A stretch of DNA of 64,000 nt from Bog-756 sp963837805 (GCA_963837805.1 CAWIOU010000035.1:372001-436000); one strand, 5' to 3'; shown: positions 52,978 through 61,612, numbered from the stretch's first letter. Notes: generated by a model from the letters alone, not told the origin. Program-made: numbers and translations.

Positions 52978-52999
52978 GGCCGGCGTCTCCGAGCCGGCC
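52978..52999. other. GC hairpin before the DUF998 gene
   Basis: GGCCGGC (52978-52984) and GCCGGCC (52993-52999) pair perfectly around an 8-base loop, 40 bases ahead of the GTG start at 53040. It could be a terminator for leftover upstream transcription or a structured leader. Confidence 0.4.
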
Positions 53000-53039
53000 A
53001 TTCTCGCTGGTATCCCTATGACCCAACAAGGAACGCGCT

Positions 53040-54119
53040 GTGAAACATCCGCACGTCACGGCAGATTGCTCGTCGCTCACACTGACAAGAGCTGGGCGGG
53101 GGCCGACGCGTTGGCCTGGGGACCGACGCCCGTTGGCACAGAAGCCGGCGTTGGGATGGAAGCCACAGTGGCTGGCCGCCGGCGCCGTGGCTGGACCGGC
53201 CATCTTCACATCAGGGTGGCTCGTCCTGGGATTCTTCAGCCCGGGCTTCTACCGAGTCGGCGGCGACCGAATTGCCCCCTACTCGCCGTTGAGCCAGTCG
53301 ATCAGCGGCTTGGGCGTCGGTCCGACGGCTCCCTTGATGAACATGTCTTTTGTCCTCGGCGGGATCCTGACGCTGATCGGACTGTCCGGTGTCGCCGGCT
53401 CGCTCCACCGGGAGCCGGGAGATCTTCCCTATCGCACCCTGTTCGTCCTCCTCGGTCTGCCGGCCCTTGGCGCCGTCATTGACGGCGTATTCACGCTGCG
53501 GCACAACGTGGAGCACTCCTTGGGATTCGCACTGGCCCTCACTTCCATCGCCGGGTTGCCGGTGTGCGGGTCAGTTCTCCGACGAACCAACCGGTGGAGG
53601 GGTTTTGGCGCATTTCTCATCGGCGGCGGACCTCTCACCCTGGCGTTGACGGTTGCGTTTGTCCTTACCTTTCATCCCACGACCAAGGGGATCGAGGCCG
53701 GATTCGGGGGTCTGAGTGAACGGATCCTCGTGAGTGAGATCATGGCTTGGTACGTCGCACTGGCTTGGCGTACCCTCGCTTCGTCTGGCCCTGGTGACGG
53801 ACATCCACCAATCGCTGTCCTGATGCACGAATTCCCGAAGCGGGGGGCCGGATCGGCTTCTGACGAGACCATCGACCGGAGACGGCCGATCGGGTTTCCG
53901 GTCGGCATCGGGGGCCGGTCGAGCGTCAACGTCCCGCCGTCGTTGCGGACGGCCCGCGGCCCACCCCGTCCACGACTGCGGAACGGAGTTGCTCGGTATG
54001 GAGAAATCGTCCGTCGCGCCCTTGACGTGACCAGCGGTGAATCATTGCCCGCCTTCGCCGCAGGAGGGACCGTGCGTCAAAATCCGGAATCGGCGACGAT
54101 CGATGCATTGAGGTGCTGA
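53040..54119 (+). CDS. DUF998-like integral membrane protein with unexplained C-terminal tail
   Basis: A 359-residue protein. Residues ~45-250 form six helices in the DUF998 pattern: PAIFTSGWLVLGFFSPGFY, SPLSQSISGLGVGPTAPLMN, a GxLxxxGL helix, HNVEHSLGFALALTSIAGLP, and closing LSERILVSEIMAWYVALAW. The final ~105 residues are Arg/Pro/Gly-rich, unlike DUF998, and run 43 bases into the convergent gene at 54077-56425. This tail may result from another frameshift that removed the natural stop near 53800. GTG 53040 is preceded by AAGGAA. Function of the family unknown. Confidence 0.72.
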   Translation: MKHPHVTADCSSLTLTRAGRGPTRWPGDRRPLAQKPALGWKPQWLAAGAVAGPAIFTSGWLVLGFFSPGFYRVGGDRIAPYSPLSQSISGLGVGPTAPLMNMSFVLGGILTLIGLSGVAGSLHREPGDLPYRTLFVLLGLPALGAVIDGVFTLRHNVEHSLGFALALTSIAGLPVCGSVLRRTNRWRGFGAFLIGGGPLTLALTVAFVLTFHPTTKGIEAGFGGLSERILVSEIMAWYVALAWRTLASSGPGDGHPPIAVLMHEFPKRGAGSASDETIDRRRPIGFPVGIGGRSSVNVPPSLRTARGPPRPRLRNGVARYGEIVRRALDVTSGESLPAFAAGGTVRQNPESATIDALRC

Positions 54120-56425
54120 GCGGCCATACCGCCCTTGTCGGTGGCCAAGCCCAGAGCGACGACCTTGCCCTGAGGGGTGGTGATCCACAGGCCGTCGCCG
54201 TCAACGGTGCCGCACATGGCAGTGGCCGGGGTGGCGACGGAGAGCCCGGCGGCCCTCCCGAACTGTCGAGCGTCGCCGTAGGCCAAGGTGGCACCGTCGG
54301 CCAACAGGATCCAATAGCCCTTTCCGCTGGGCGATCGCAGTGCCCCGACCGCCGCCGACCTCTGGGGCCCCGGCTGTCCGTAGAACGAGACATCGCCGAA
54401 GGGGAAGACACGTCCGAGCGCGGTGACAATCCAGTAGCCGGAACCAGTGGGGCCAGGAACGATTGCCGTGGTCGCACCTGTGCAGCGACCCGAGCCAGGA
54501 CATGAGCCCACAAACCTGGCGTCGCCGAAGGCGAACACCCCACCGTCCGCCGCCACCAGCAGATAGCCGCGGTCATTCGACGATGCAACCATTCCGACGA
54601 TCGGTGACGCGAGGCGAGGTCCCGAGGTCGGTGATCCCTCGGGTGCGATACCGAGGCCGGGTATGGAGCCGAAGAACCCGGCGTTGCCGAAGGCGAACAC
54701 CCCACCATCAGCACCGACCAACCAGTAACCCCTGTGGTCGGTGGTGGCGGCCATCCCCACGATGGGTTGATTGAGGTGCACGCCCCCGGTTGATCCCAGG
54801 AACGGGGCCGAGCCGAAGCTGAAGACTCCGCCGTCGGCGCCGACCAGCCAATATCCCTGCGGTACCGGGGGCGGCGGGGGCGGCGGGGTTACGATCAGAG
54901 TAAATCGTTGCACGGCGTCGGGTCCGTTGCCGTTGGTGGCGGTCACGATGATCGGGAAGTGGCCTGGGGTCTTCGGCGTGCCGGACAGCAACCCGGTGGC
55001 GTCCTGGAACGTCACCCCTTCGGGAAGCGTCCCAGTGAACGCGAACGTGGGGTCGGGGACACCAGCGGCTGTCACCTCGAACGAACTTGAGACGCCCGCC
55101 GCGAAGGTCGCCGATGGAGCCGAGGTGATCTCGGGTGCTTGACCCTGGACGGAACCGGCGGCGCAGGAATCAGTCGAGGGTGTGGTGACACCGCGTTGGT
55201 CGGTCGTGGGGCACAACGGAGTCGCTTGGCCATCAACCTGTACGGTCGTGTTGCTCGGGATCACACCGACAACGGGAGAACCGCCCAAGGGCATGATGGT
55301 CATCGTCGGTCCGCCGTTGGCCGCCAGGGGGCCGAGGCCGACAAGACTGGCGGCGGCCACCCGGTCGCCGACGGCGGTCAAGCTACAGGAGTCGATCACT
55401 TCGTCGGACAGGTTGTAGCCAGCGGAGGTGACCGGGCCGGCACAGGTGGCGACGCCGGAGACTCCCTTCAGGATCGATGCCGCCATCGTCGTCTCAGTCC
55501 CCCAGATGGTCGCCCCCGAAGTTGCGCTGTTGCCGACAAAGGTAGAAGCCACCACATCGAGGGTGCCGGTCGCGTAGATGGCTCCACCCAGGTTGTTGTT
55601 CCCGCCACTCGACGTGTTGTCGGAGAACGTGCTGTCCGTGACCAGCACCTTGCCGCCGTATCCAGCATCGATCGCCCCGCCTGGTCCGCTCGTCGAGTTG
55701 CCGGCGAAGGTGCTGCCGGTGACGGTGATCGGGTCGCCATTGGAGATGATGGCACCGCCGCCGTCCGGTCCGCAGCTGTCGCAGGCGTCGGAATTGCTGA
55801 GGAACGAACTGTCGATGACGCTCAGGGTTCCCTTCTCGGCGACGTCGACAGCGCCACCAACGTTCCTCGGCCCGGATGAATTCGAGGAAAAGGCGTCGTG
55901 GTCGAGTGTCAGGTCAACAGCTTCACCTGTCCACACGGCTCCGCCATCCAAGGCTTGCCCCCTGGTAAAAGTCGTCGTGGCCACGGCGACAACCTCCACC
56001 GCCGGGCATGAAGTGCCGAAGAATTGGCACTGCCGGGAGACGTTCGTCCATGGGGTCACGAAATAGAGGGCTGATCCATCGTTGTTGTCCGAACTGCCGA
56101 CGATGGTTACGCCGTTCCCGACAATGGAAAGCGACAGCCCGGGGGTCCCCTGAACGTTGATGCGGGAGGCCAGTGTGATCGTTCCGACGCCTGGACTCAC
56201 ACAGATCGTCCCCCCTGTGCCCTGCGCGTCGGTCATCGCTTCTCGAAGTGAACCGGTGCCGCTGTCAGAATTCGAGCTCACGGTGAAGTGGGTGGCATCG
56301 GGAGCCGGGCATGAACCGGAGGCGCCAACGGCGGGAGCCCCCATCACAAATCCGGCACCTACCCAGACTCCCGCCCCGACGATAAGGGCAGCGGCGAGAC
56401 TGCGACCACATCTTCGAACGTCCAT
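54077..56425 (-). CDS. Secreted beta-helix protein with C-terminal GYWLVGADGG propeller repeats
   Basis: A 782-residue exported protein starting at ATG 56425 (GGGAG upstream). After a signal peptide (LAAALIVGAGVWVGAGFVMG) come beta-helix turns (STFAGNSTSGPGGAIDAG, STFSDNTSSGG), an anchor-Q-like part (GLGPLAANGGPTMTI, CPTTDQRG) and an Ig-like domain (APEITSAPSATFAAGVSSS). After a seven-proline linker there are about six blades of the GYWLVGADGGVFSFG type. Such blades are common in Acidimicrobiia and probably form a surface propeller. It shares its N-terminal architecture with the protein at 8312-12319. Confidence 0.85.
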   Translation of the reverse strand: MDVRRCGRSLAAALIVGAGVWVGAGFVMGAPAVGASGSCPAPDATHFTVSSNSDSGTGSLREAMTDAQGTGGTICVSPGVGTITLASRINVQGTPGLSLSIVGNGVTIVGSSDNNDGSALYFVTPWTNVSRQCQFFGTSCPAVEVVAVATTTFTRGQALDGGAVWTGEAVDLTLDHDAFSSNSSGPRNVGGAVDVAEKGTLSVIDSSFLSNSDACDSCGPDGGGAIISNGDPITVTGSTFAGNSTSGPGGAIDAGYGGKVLVTDSTFSDNTSSGGNNNLGGAIYATGTLDVVASTFVGNSATSGATIWGTETTMAASILKGVSGVATCAGPVTSAGYNLSDEVIDSCSLTAVGDRVAAASLVGLGPLAANGGPTMTIMPLGGSPVVGVIPSNTTVQVDGQATPLCPTTDQRGVTTPSTDSCAAGSVQGQAPEITSAPSATFAAGVSSSFEVTAAGVPDPTFAFTGTLPEGVTFQDATGLLSGTPKTPGHFPIIVTATNGNGPDAVQRFTLIVTPPPPPPPVPQGYWLVGADGGVFSFGSAPFLGSTGGVHLNQPIVGMAATTDHRGYWLVGADGGVFAFGNAGFFGSIPGLGIAPEGSPTSGPRLASPIVGMVASSNDRGYLLVAADGGVFAFGDARFVGSCPGSGRCTGATTAIVPGPTGSGYWIVTALGRVFPFGDVSFYGQPGPQRSAAVGALRSPSGKGYWILLADGATLAYGDARQFGRAAGLSVATPATAMCGTVDGDGLWITTPQGKVVALGLATDKGGMAAQHLNASIVADSGF

Positions 56426-57005
56426 AGCTCCCAATCTTCTGCCGACGACGCTGACAGAGCCGAATGTCAGACGCTGCCGTCCACACAGTCTCAGCGAGTC
56501 CAGGTACCGAGTCAACGACCCTCCAACGGGTTGACTGGGTGTGATCTATCGGCATCAAAGTCAGCCGCAGCGGAGATGCCGGGCACTGTCGTTGGCACTC
56601 GACGTTGGGATCCGGTGCTCAGCCAATCAGCTGAGGTCGCAGCGCAGAGAACCTCAGCGCTCGAGGCTGAGGACGGGTCGCAGCGATCGGCTTCCATCGC
56701 TCTTCACGCGACTCGATCATCCCGGCAATCCGCACTCCGTGCTGAGGAAATCCCAGCTCAACGGCTCTGGATCAGGTGTTTGGCGCCTACACGGTCAAAT
56801 CTTCCGAGCCGCCCGACCGGCCGTGCCGACGTGCTCCCACATATTTTCCAAACTCGTGTGCATCAAACACGATCCAGTGGGTAGGGGTTGATGGTTCACC
56901 ATCCGACAGTGGCTGACGTCCTCCAATCGCGGAGGCGGGGGCAAGTGTCGGGTCCATGAGATGGCGGGCCATCCAGTGGTCGGCCGCAGACAAGGGAGGA
57001 ACCGC
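56426..57005. other. Gene-free divergent spacer
   Basis: About 580 bases between the leftward beta-helix gene and the rightward glutamic peptidase gene. Contains copy 3 of the dispersed hairpin repeat (56652-56672). Open frames here are short and not protein-like. Confidence 0.5.
56652..56672. repeat. Dispersed hairpin repeat, copy 3
   Basis: The best-formed copy: CCTCAGC and GCTGAGG pair perfectly over 7 bp around GCTCGAG. It shares its last 12 bases with copies 1 and 2. Confidence 0.65.
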
Positions 57006-57851
57006 ATGCGCCGGTGGATCATCGCTACGGCAATTGTGGCCACGGAAGTCGCAATCTCCGTGGGTATCTTGGCGTCCGGAACATCCACCACCGCTTCGAG
57101 TACATCAGTTACTCCCCGGCATGCGGTCGACGGCGTTCTTGTGCCGGTCGATCGCGGTACCACCCTGCCCCGGCACGGCGGCACAGTCGACAGCGTCAAC
57201 TGGTCCGGATATGCAGTCACTCCCTCGCGCCACGACATCACCGCAGTGAAGACAACCTTCGTCGTGCCGACGGCAGGAGCGGTCCCGCCAGGGTTCGCGG
57301 CCACCTGGGGTGGCATCGGGGGCTACAGCACTACCGACCTCATCCAAGCCGGCATCTCGGAGAACTCCAGTCCGGACAATCCCGCCGTGGGCGATCAGTA
57401 CGCCGCCTGGTATGAGCTGCTCCCCGCCTCCGAGACCAATCTCACCCACTGCACCGGAAACTCCAGCTGTCCCGTGTCCCCGGGGAACAAGGTGACGGTC
57501 TCCATCGTGAAGGCCGGAACGAACAGATGGAAGACCTCGGTGGCCGACCCGACCGAGCACTGGACCTGGACGAAGACCGTGAGCTACAAATCGTCGGAGT
57601 CGTCGGCCGAGTGGATCCTCGAGGCACCCACCGTCGGCGCCCAAAGCACCCTGGCCGACGTGGGGACGGTCTCGTTCGGGCCGACGTCGACCTATGTCGC
57701 TGGCGGCCATACCTACACCATCGCCAAGGGTTCACCGACGAAGCTCATTCTCTCGCCCGGCGGCGTCAACGAGGCGACACCATCCGCACTCGGCCCGAAC
57801 GGGCAGTCCTTCAACGATTGTGCCTACGCCCAGACTTGCGCGAAGCCCTAG
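57006..57851 (+). CDS. Secreted glutamic peptidase (family G1, eqolisin-like)
   Basis: A 281-residue exported protease. The signal peptide is MRRWIIATAIVATEVAISVG, and a short propeptide-like region leads to VNWSGYA (residues 64-70). The catalytic pair expected for G1 peptidases is present: Q114 in TTDLIQAGISE and E206 in AEWILEAPTV. YAAWYELLP (132-140) and LADVGTVSFGP are further family blocks. G1 peptidases work at acidic pH, which suits an acidophilic or soil habitat. ATG 57006 follows GGGAGGAACCGC. Two cysteines (THCTGNSSC) probably form a disulphide. Confidence 0.92.
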   Translation: MRRWIIATAIVATEVAISVGILASGTSTTASSTSVTPRHAVDGVLVPVDRGTTLPRHGGTVDSVNWSGYAVTPSRHDITAVKTTFVVPTAGAVPPGFAATWGGIGGYSTTDLIQAGISENSSPDNPAVGDQYAAWYELLPASETNLTHCTGNSSCPVSPGNKVTVSIVKAGTNRWKTSVADPTEHWTWTKTVSYKSSESSAEWILEAPTVGAQSTLADVGTVSFGPTSTYVAGGHTYTIAKGSPTKLILSPGGVNEATPSALGPNGQSFNDCAYAQTCAKP

Positions 57852-58110
57852 CGGGGTCGGCGGGAGAGAACCCTGAGGTGCTGGGCGTAGCCACTGGGCA
57901 CCATCCTTCCGAGCTCGGGGTGATGATTGCCTGGCCAAAGGCAGATCATCGCGAAGACCAGTGAGGCCGGTTCGGCAGCTCCGGTCTGTCCGAGCTGGCC
58001 GATCCTCCCGAAAATCAGTCGGGATCAGGACAGTGTCGACAACTCGGCGTTGACCAGGCGCTCCACCTTGGCGTAGCCGCAGGCAGCGGCGCACTCCCGC
58101 CGGACGTAGG

Positions 58111-58755
58111 TCAGTCGGAACCGTGCTGCAACCAATCGGCATCCGCCTGATCGAGCGATACCGTTGACGTCAGCCCTCGCTTACGGGAATGTCCGCCCAA
58201 GCTGCGACCCTCGACCCGCTCGTTGATCTCAAGGACGCGCGGTCGGGACTTTGTGACCCTCTTCCTGAGGGCGACCCCCCCTTCTGTCTCGAACGCTCGC
58301 TTCAGATTGAGCATCGCTATTCCGTGTGTCCGGGGCGCGGCTTCCACCACAGCGGCGCCGACCTCGTAGGCGTTCCCGGCGTCCACGCAAGCACCGAGGA
58401 GGAAATCCGTATCCTCCTCGTCCTCCGTGGCGGCCAGCGCCACCATGGCATTCACCATCACGTCGAGCGCGTCGGTGGCGGCACCCGATCCGCCGATGGC
58501 TAGTGCCGACCCGACGGCATCCGGGTAGTCCAAGTCCTCCGTTGATGGTTGCTCAGCCTGAAGAGTCTTGACCGCCTCGGCGGCAGAACCGACAGCTTCG
58601 TGTGCGGATCTGATGATTTGTCGCGCGGAGGCATCGTCGCCCTCATTGAGAGCGACCCCCACGTCCTCCACGGTGGAGTGAGCACGATCCAACTTCCACC
58701 GGAGGTGCATCGACTTCTCTCGCCAGTTATAGAGATGCTGGTGATCCATCGTCAT
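58111..58755 (-). CDS. Hypothetical helical protein
   Basis: A 214-residue soluble protein beginning MTMDHQHLYNWREKSMHLRWKLDRAH at ATG 58755, behind a good GGGAGGAACAGTC site. It is mostly amphipathic helix, Ala/Glu-rich (EDVGVALNEGDDASARQIIRSAHEAVGSA), with an acidic middle (ATEDEEDTDF) and a basic, possibly disordered C-terminus (LRKRVTKSRPRV, GGHSRKRGL). I do not recognise a family. The clear ribosome site and consistent codon use support a real gene. Confidence 0.65.
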   Translation of the reverse strand: MTMDHQHLYNWREKSMHLRWKLDRAHSTVEDVGVALNEGDDASARQIIRSAHEAVGSAAEAVKTLQAEQPSTEDLDYPDAVGSALAIGGSGAATDALDVMVNAMVALAATEDEEDTDFLLGACVDAGNAYEVGAAVVEAAPRTHGIAMLNLKRAFETEGGVALRKRVTKSRPRVLEINERVEGRSLGGHSRKRGLTSTVSLDQADADWLQHGSD

Positions 58756-59109
58756 GACTGTTCCTCCCTGCCATCGTGCCGAAGCGGGCGACGGTCTCTC
58801 GGACGCTGTACGTGAGTCCGAAGGCTTGATCGCCCCGCACCATGAAGACATACCCGGTCCGGGCTTACACCGAACCTCAAGGTGGGTCCGCTTTGTCAGG
58901 CGCTCCCAGAAATGTGGCAGTCGGTGTTTTAGTGCTCATCCGCCGCCGACCCAACAAGGGGAAACAAGTTGGCTTCTACGAAGTGCGGCGGATGAGCATC
59001 AGGGAAATACCCAGGGATTTCCAAAACAAACGTTTAGTAGGGCTGTTTTGAGGGTAAATATTGGGAGAAGTCGAATGGCTTCGCTTAACTCGCAAAGGGG
59101 GAACCCCAA
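58756..59109. other. Spacer with a 14-bp inverted repeat
   Basis: About 350 bases, locally AT-rich. It contains the inverted repeat at 58933-58998 and a 69-codon open frame (58842-59051) that overlaps it and does not look like a protein gene. The promoter of the exported protein at 59110 is probably here. Confidence 0.45.
58933..58998. repeat. 14-bp perfect inverted repeat
   Basis: TGCTCATCCGCCGC (58933-58946) is matched by its exact reverse complement at 58985-58998, leaving a 38-base AT-richer centre. Candidate structured RNA, binding site or remnant of a small mobile element. Confidence 0.6.
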
Positions 59110-59631
59110 ATGAAACCCGCACTCAATCTTCCAGCTCGGATCCTGGTCTGTGCTGCCCTGGCCGGGTCGGCCTCACTGGCTGCAGTGGTCATTCCAGGGG
59201 GCATTGCCTCCGCGTCGCCCCTCACGTTGTCTTGCACGACTCTGACCGGGACCACAACCGCCACCGCTACCTCGTCCACAGAGCATCTCTCCGGGTGCTC
59301 AGGTACGGCCAAGACGTTGACTGGGACCACGGGCACGGCCGCGGTCAAGACCAACCTGGCGACGAAAACAGGGACCGCTACCGTCACCTGGGCCACGCAT
59401 AAGACTTCGACCGAGTCTTACAAGTTCACTGAGCTCACTGGAGCAAAGAACCTGTGCAAGGCAAAGACCGGCTACTCGAAGGTCGCTGAGGCTAAAGAGA
59501 CAGGCTCGGTCACCGGTGGCACGGCCACAGCCATGAAGGGTGGAGCCGTCACTGCAAACGCTTGTGCGTACTTCAAGGGAAGCAATCACACCACCATCTA
59601 TATCTTCAACAACGGCCCCGTCAAGATGTGA
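59110..59631 (+). CDS. Small secreted Thr-rich protein
   Basis: A 173-residue exported protein. The signal peptide is LPARILVCAALAGSASLAAV, ending near GGIASAS. The mature part is Thr/Ala/Lys-rich with predicted strands, and cysteines LSCTTL, SGCSGT, KNLCKAK and ANACAYF could form two disulphides. It resembles in style the small exported protein at 35158-35730 (LSCTxLTGT versus VTCTSFVIKG, repeated TGT/TAT), suggesting a shared fold, though not clear homology. ATG 59110 follows GGGGGAACCCCAA. The gene ends at a canonical terminator. Confidence 0.72.
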   Translation: MKPALNLPARILVCAALAGSASLAAVVIPGGIASASPLTLSCTTLTGTTTATATSSTEHLSGCSGTAKTLTGTTGTAAVKTNLATKTGTATVTWATHKTSTESYKFTELTGAKNLCKAKTGYSKVAEAKETGSVTGGTATAMKGGAVTANACAYFKGSNHTTIYIFNNGPVKM

Positions 59632-59667
59632 CATAACCACCAAGCAATCCGAGATTCAATTGTAGAG

Positions 59668-59700
59668 AAGGTCCCCGGCATCGTCCGGGGGCCTTCTTTA
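59668..59700 (+). terminator. Rho-independent terminator
   Basis: AAGGTCCCCGG and CCGGGGGCCTT pair over 11 positions (one G-T) around CATCGT and are followed by CTTTA. It lies 37 bases after the exported-protein stop. Confidence 0.9.
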
Positions 59701-59809
59701 TCGTCGCCTGGGTGTTCCTAGGAATCCCATGTTTTGCGGTAGCGGGCACAGTGGGTATCGATGGTGCTGTCAGATCGTTGAGAGTGAGATCCCCCGTTCG
59801 ACCCGGCTA

Positions 59810-59851
59810 TGCGCGCCAATCCTTGCCCCGCCAAGGGCGGATTGGCGCGCA
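59810..59851. repeat. 13-bp perfect inverted repeat
   Basis: TGCGCGCCAATCC (59810-59822) and its exact reverse complement (59839-59851) enclose 16 bases that can themselves pair in part. It lies between convergent genes and may terminate the leftward SHOCT gene, but no U-tract follows. Confidence 0.65.
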
Positions 59852-59931
59852 CCTTCCACTCGTTGTGGAAAACACTGAACCTGCCCGTCCTCCCGGAATA
59901 ACCAAACCTCAAATGGATGAGATAAGGACGA

Positions 59932-60323
59932 TCAGCTGAGCAGCTTTGCTTTCTGAGCCTGAAACTCGGCGTCAGTGAGCGCGCCCTTCTCTTTGAGGTC
60001 AGCTAGTTTCGCAAGCTCATCCACGCTGCTCGAAGAACCGGCAGCCTGCCGAACCTGAGCGCCGAGAGCATCATTGCGGCGCTTAGCCTGTGCGGCCGCT
60101 CTCTCTTGCATCTTCCCACCACGGGCAATCAGGTAGATCAGGATGCCCAGGAAGGGGACGACGATCACGAAGATGGTCCAAAGCGCCTTTGCCCCCCGCC
60201 CAGATCGTCACTCCGGAAAATATCCCCGAATATCGCAATCAGGATCCAGATCCAGATAATGAACAAGAAGATCTCGAGCATCGTCCAGAACAGATCGGCC
60301 AGTGGATACGTGTACGCCAGCAT
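59932..60323 (-). CDS. PLDc_N-SHOCT membrane protein, frameshifted
   Basis: Reading from ATG 60323 gives MLAYTYPLADLFWTMLEIF, a first helix (FIIWIWILIAIFGDIF) and FRSDDLGGG. The frame then breaks in a run of six G (C run at 60192-60197), and the next frame continues AKALWTIFVIVVPFLGILIYLIARG (second helix), a helical linker and a SHOCT domain (VDELAKLADLKEKGALTDAEF). Adding one base to the run restores a ~130-residue PLDc_N/SHOCT protein, a very common actinobacterial type of unknown function. Left as it stands, only the second half (ATG 60168) would be made. Confidence 0.82.
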
Positions 60324-60897
60324 CAATACAGCTCCTTCGTGTCGTGGTTACTCAAACAAGCATCTCCTTCGGGCGCATCCGTGACCGCGCCCGAAGGTCT
60401 GTCGAACCGTTCCACCGCTTTCATGGGCCCAGGTTATGCGAAGATCCGAATTCCCTGCTCGATGTATGGAATCCGGCTTGCACGCTATCTCCTGAACGTC
60501 CAACAACCTGATGTTCGGGGTTACATCGAGCACCGGATTAACGGCGGTTTCGACTGTGGCGTGCCAGCACTGGCCGCTCGCACGAGCCATCCCAGGCACC
60601 GCCGGATTCCTAAGGAGGACGACGTTACCCCACTGGAAGAATCAAAACCTCGTTTGCAGCCGGTCTATCCGAGGTAGGAGACCTCGGTAGCCGCACATGT
60701 CGACACTCCATTGACCTCTTGGATGCTTCAGGGCCTCGGCCCCCCTGCGCTGAGGTTCGCCAGTCGGTGATCTCAACCGATTGAGGGAGGACAAACTGAT
60801 CGGACCGCGGCCGATCGAGTTGGGAACAATGAGGCAAGGTGACCATCGTGCGGCCCCGATGGGCCTAGGGGCGCACGGACAGATGAGGCCCCCGTTC
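60324..60897. other. Gene-free spacer rich in palindromes
   Basis: About 570 bases with no supportable gene. Palindromes include CCGAGGT-AGGAG-ACCTCGG (60669-60687), CTCAA-CCGA-TTGAG near 60770-60786 and GATCGG-ACCGCGG-CCGATC near 60797-60816. Confidence 0.5.
60669..60687. repeat. Short hairpin with AGGAG loop, copy 2
   Basis: CCGAGGT-AGGAG-ACCTCGG, a perfect 7-bp stem. The inner 13 bases are identical to the hairpin at 52790-52804. Confidence 0.5.
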
Positions 60898-61350
60898 TCA
60901 AGCTCCCTCGTCATCACCGGGCCAGGTCCACCGGGGAACCTCGCGCAGTGGATGAAGCTGGTCCTCGGTCTCGGCATGCGAGTTCTGCATGGCGACCCGC
61001 GAGCCAAAATCTACGTGCGATCGGATCGCCTCACGGAACTCTTCATTGTCAGGAAGGTCCGTGGCGTCGAGCGCCGCCATGTAAAGCTCGACGAACCTCT
61101 TCCGCTGCTCCTCGGTGATCCGAAGGCCCCGGTGAACTTCGATGAGGTGTGCGAAGCCGAGCTCTCGGCTGAAGCGGTCGGGTCCACCGAAGGACTCAGC
61201 GGTGAAGGCGGTCAGGTGATCGACATGCTCAGGCTTCCCGGCACCGAAGAGTGGCTGGAGCAGGGGATCTTGGAGGACGCTGGTGTAGAAGCTGTCCTCG
61301 AGCCGGTGAAGTGCCTCCTCGCCGCCGGCGAATTCGTAGAGCGACGGCAT
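60898..61350 (-). CDS. glbO: Truncated haemoglobin (group II, GlbO-like)
   Basis: A 150-residue globin. MPSLYEFAGGEEALHRLEDSFY is the usual group II start, YTSVLQDPLLQPLF follows, and the proximal haem ligand is H73 in LIEVHRGLRITEEQRKRF. The C-terminal ~20 residues (LHPLREVPRWTWPGDDEGA) extend beyond the globin fold. Such proteins bind oxygen or nitric oxide and protect respiration. No neighbouring gene suggests a specific partner. Confidence 0.92.
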   Translation of the reverse strand: MPSLYEFAGGEEALHRLEDSFYTSVLQDPLLQPLFGAGKPEHVDHLTAFTAESFGGPDRFSRELGFAHLIEVHRGLRITEEQRKRFVELYMAALDATDLPDNEEFREAIRSHVDFGSRVAMQNSHAETEDQLHPLREVPRWTWPGDDEGA

Positions 61351-61612
61351 GGCCCAATCGTACGGAGCAGGGTCCCAGTCGTCCAGACCACGAGGTTCCA
61401 GATTGGGTCGCTGCGCCGCACCTGGTCCCGGTTATCTTGGGCACCCGGCAATTTCCAGCAATGGAATCACGACCAGCAGCTTCCATGGGTCTCAGCCCAT
61501 GGGCGGGAAACGGGACACCAACGCTTCGTCATGCCATCATCAGTTTCGCGTGTCAACATTCCTCGACGACTGGGCCGCCTGCGGCTCTGCCCGTTCTAGC
61601 GAGGTGCAATCG

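Larger units (their letters stand above)
52455..53039. other. Gene-free spacer right of the queC/queD island
   Basis: About 585 bases without a supportable gene. It holds copy 2 of the dispersed hairpin repeat (52685-52705), a small AGGT-AGGAG-ACCT hairpin (52790-52804) whose core recurs at 60669-60687, and a GGCCGGC/GCCGGCC hairpin at 52978-52999. The content looks like remnants of mobile or repetitive DNA rather than a single promoter region. Confidence 0.5.
59632..59931. other. Spacer between convergent genes
   Basis: Three hundred bases carrying the intrinsic terminator (59668-59700) and a second, T-less hairpin (59810-59851). No gene seen. Confidence 0.6.

Noticed and set aside
58842..59051. 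69-codon rightward open frame
   Set aside because: It overlaps the 14-bp inverted repeat, has mixed codon use and no recognisable features.
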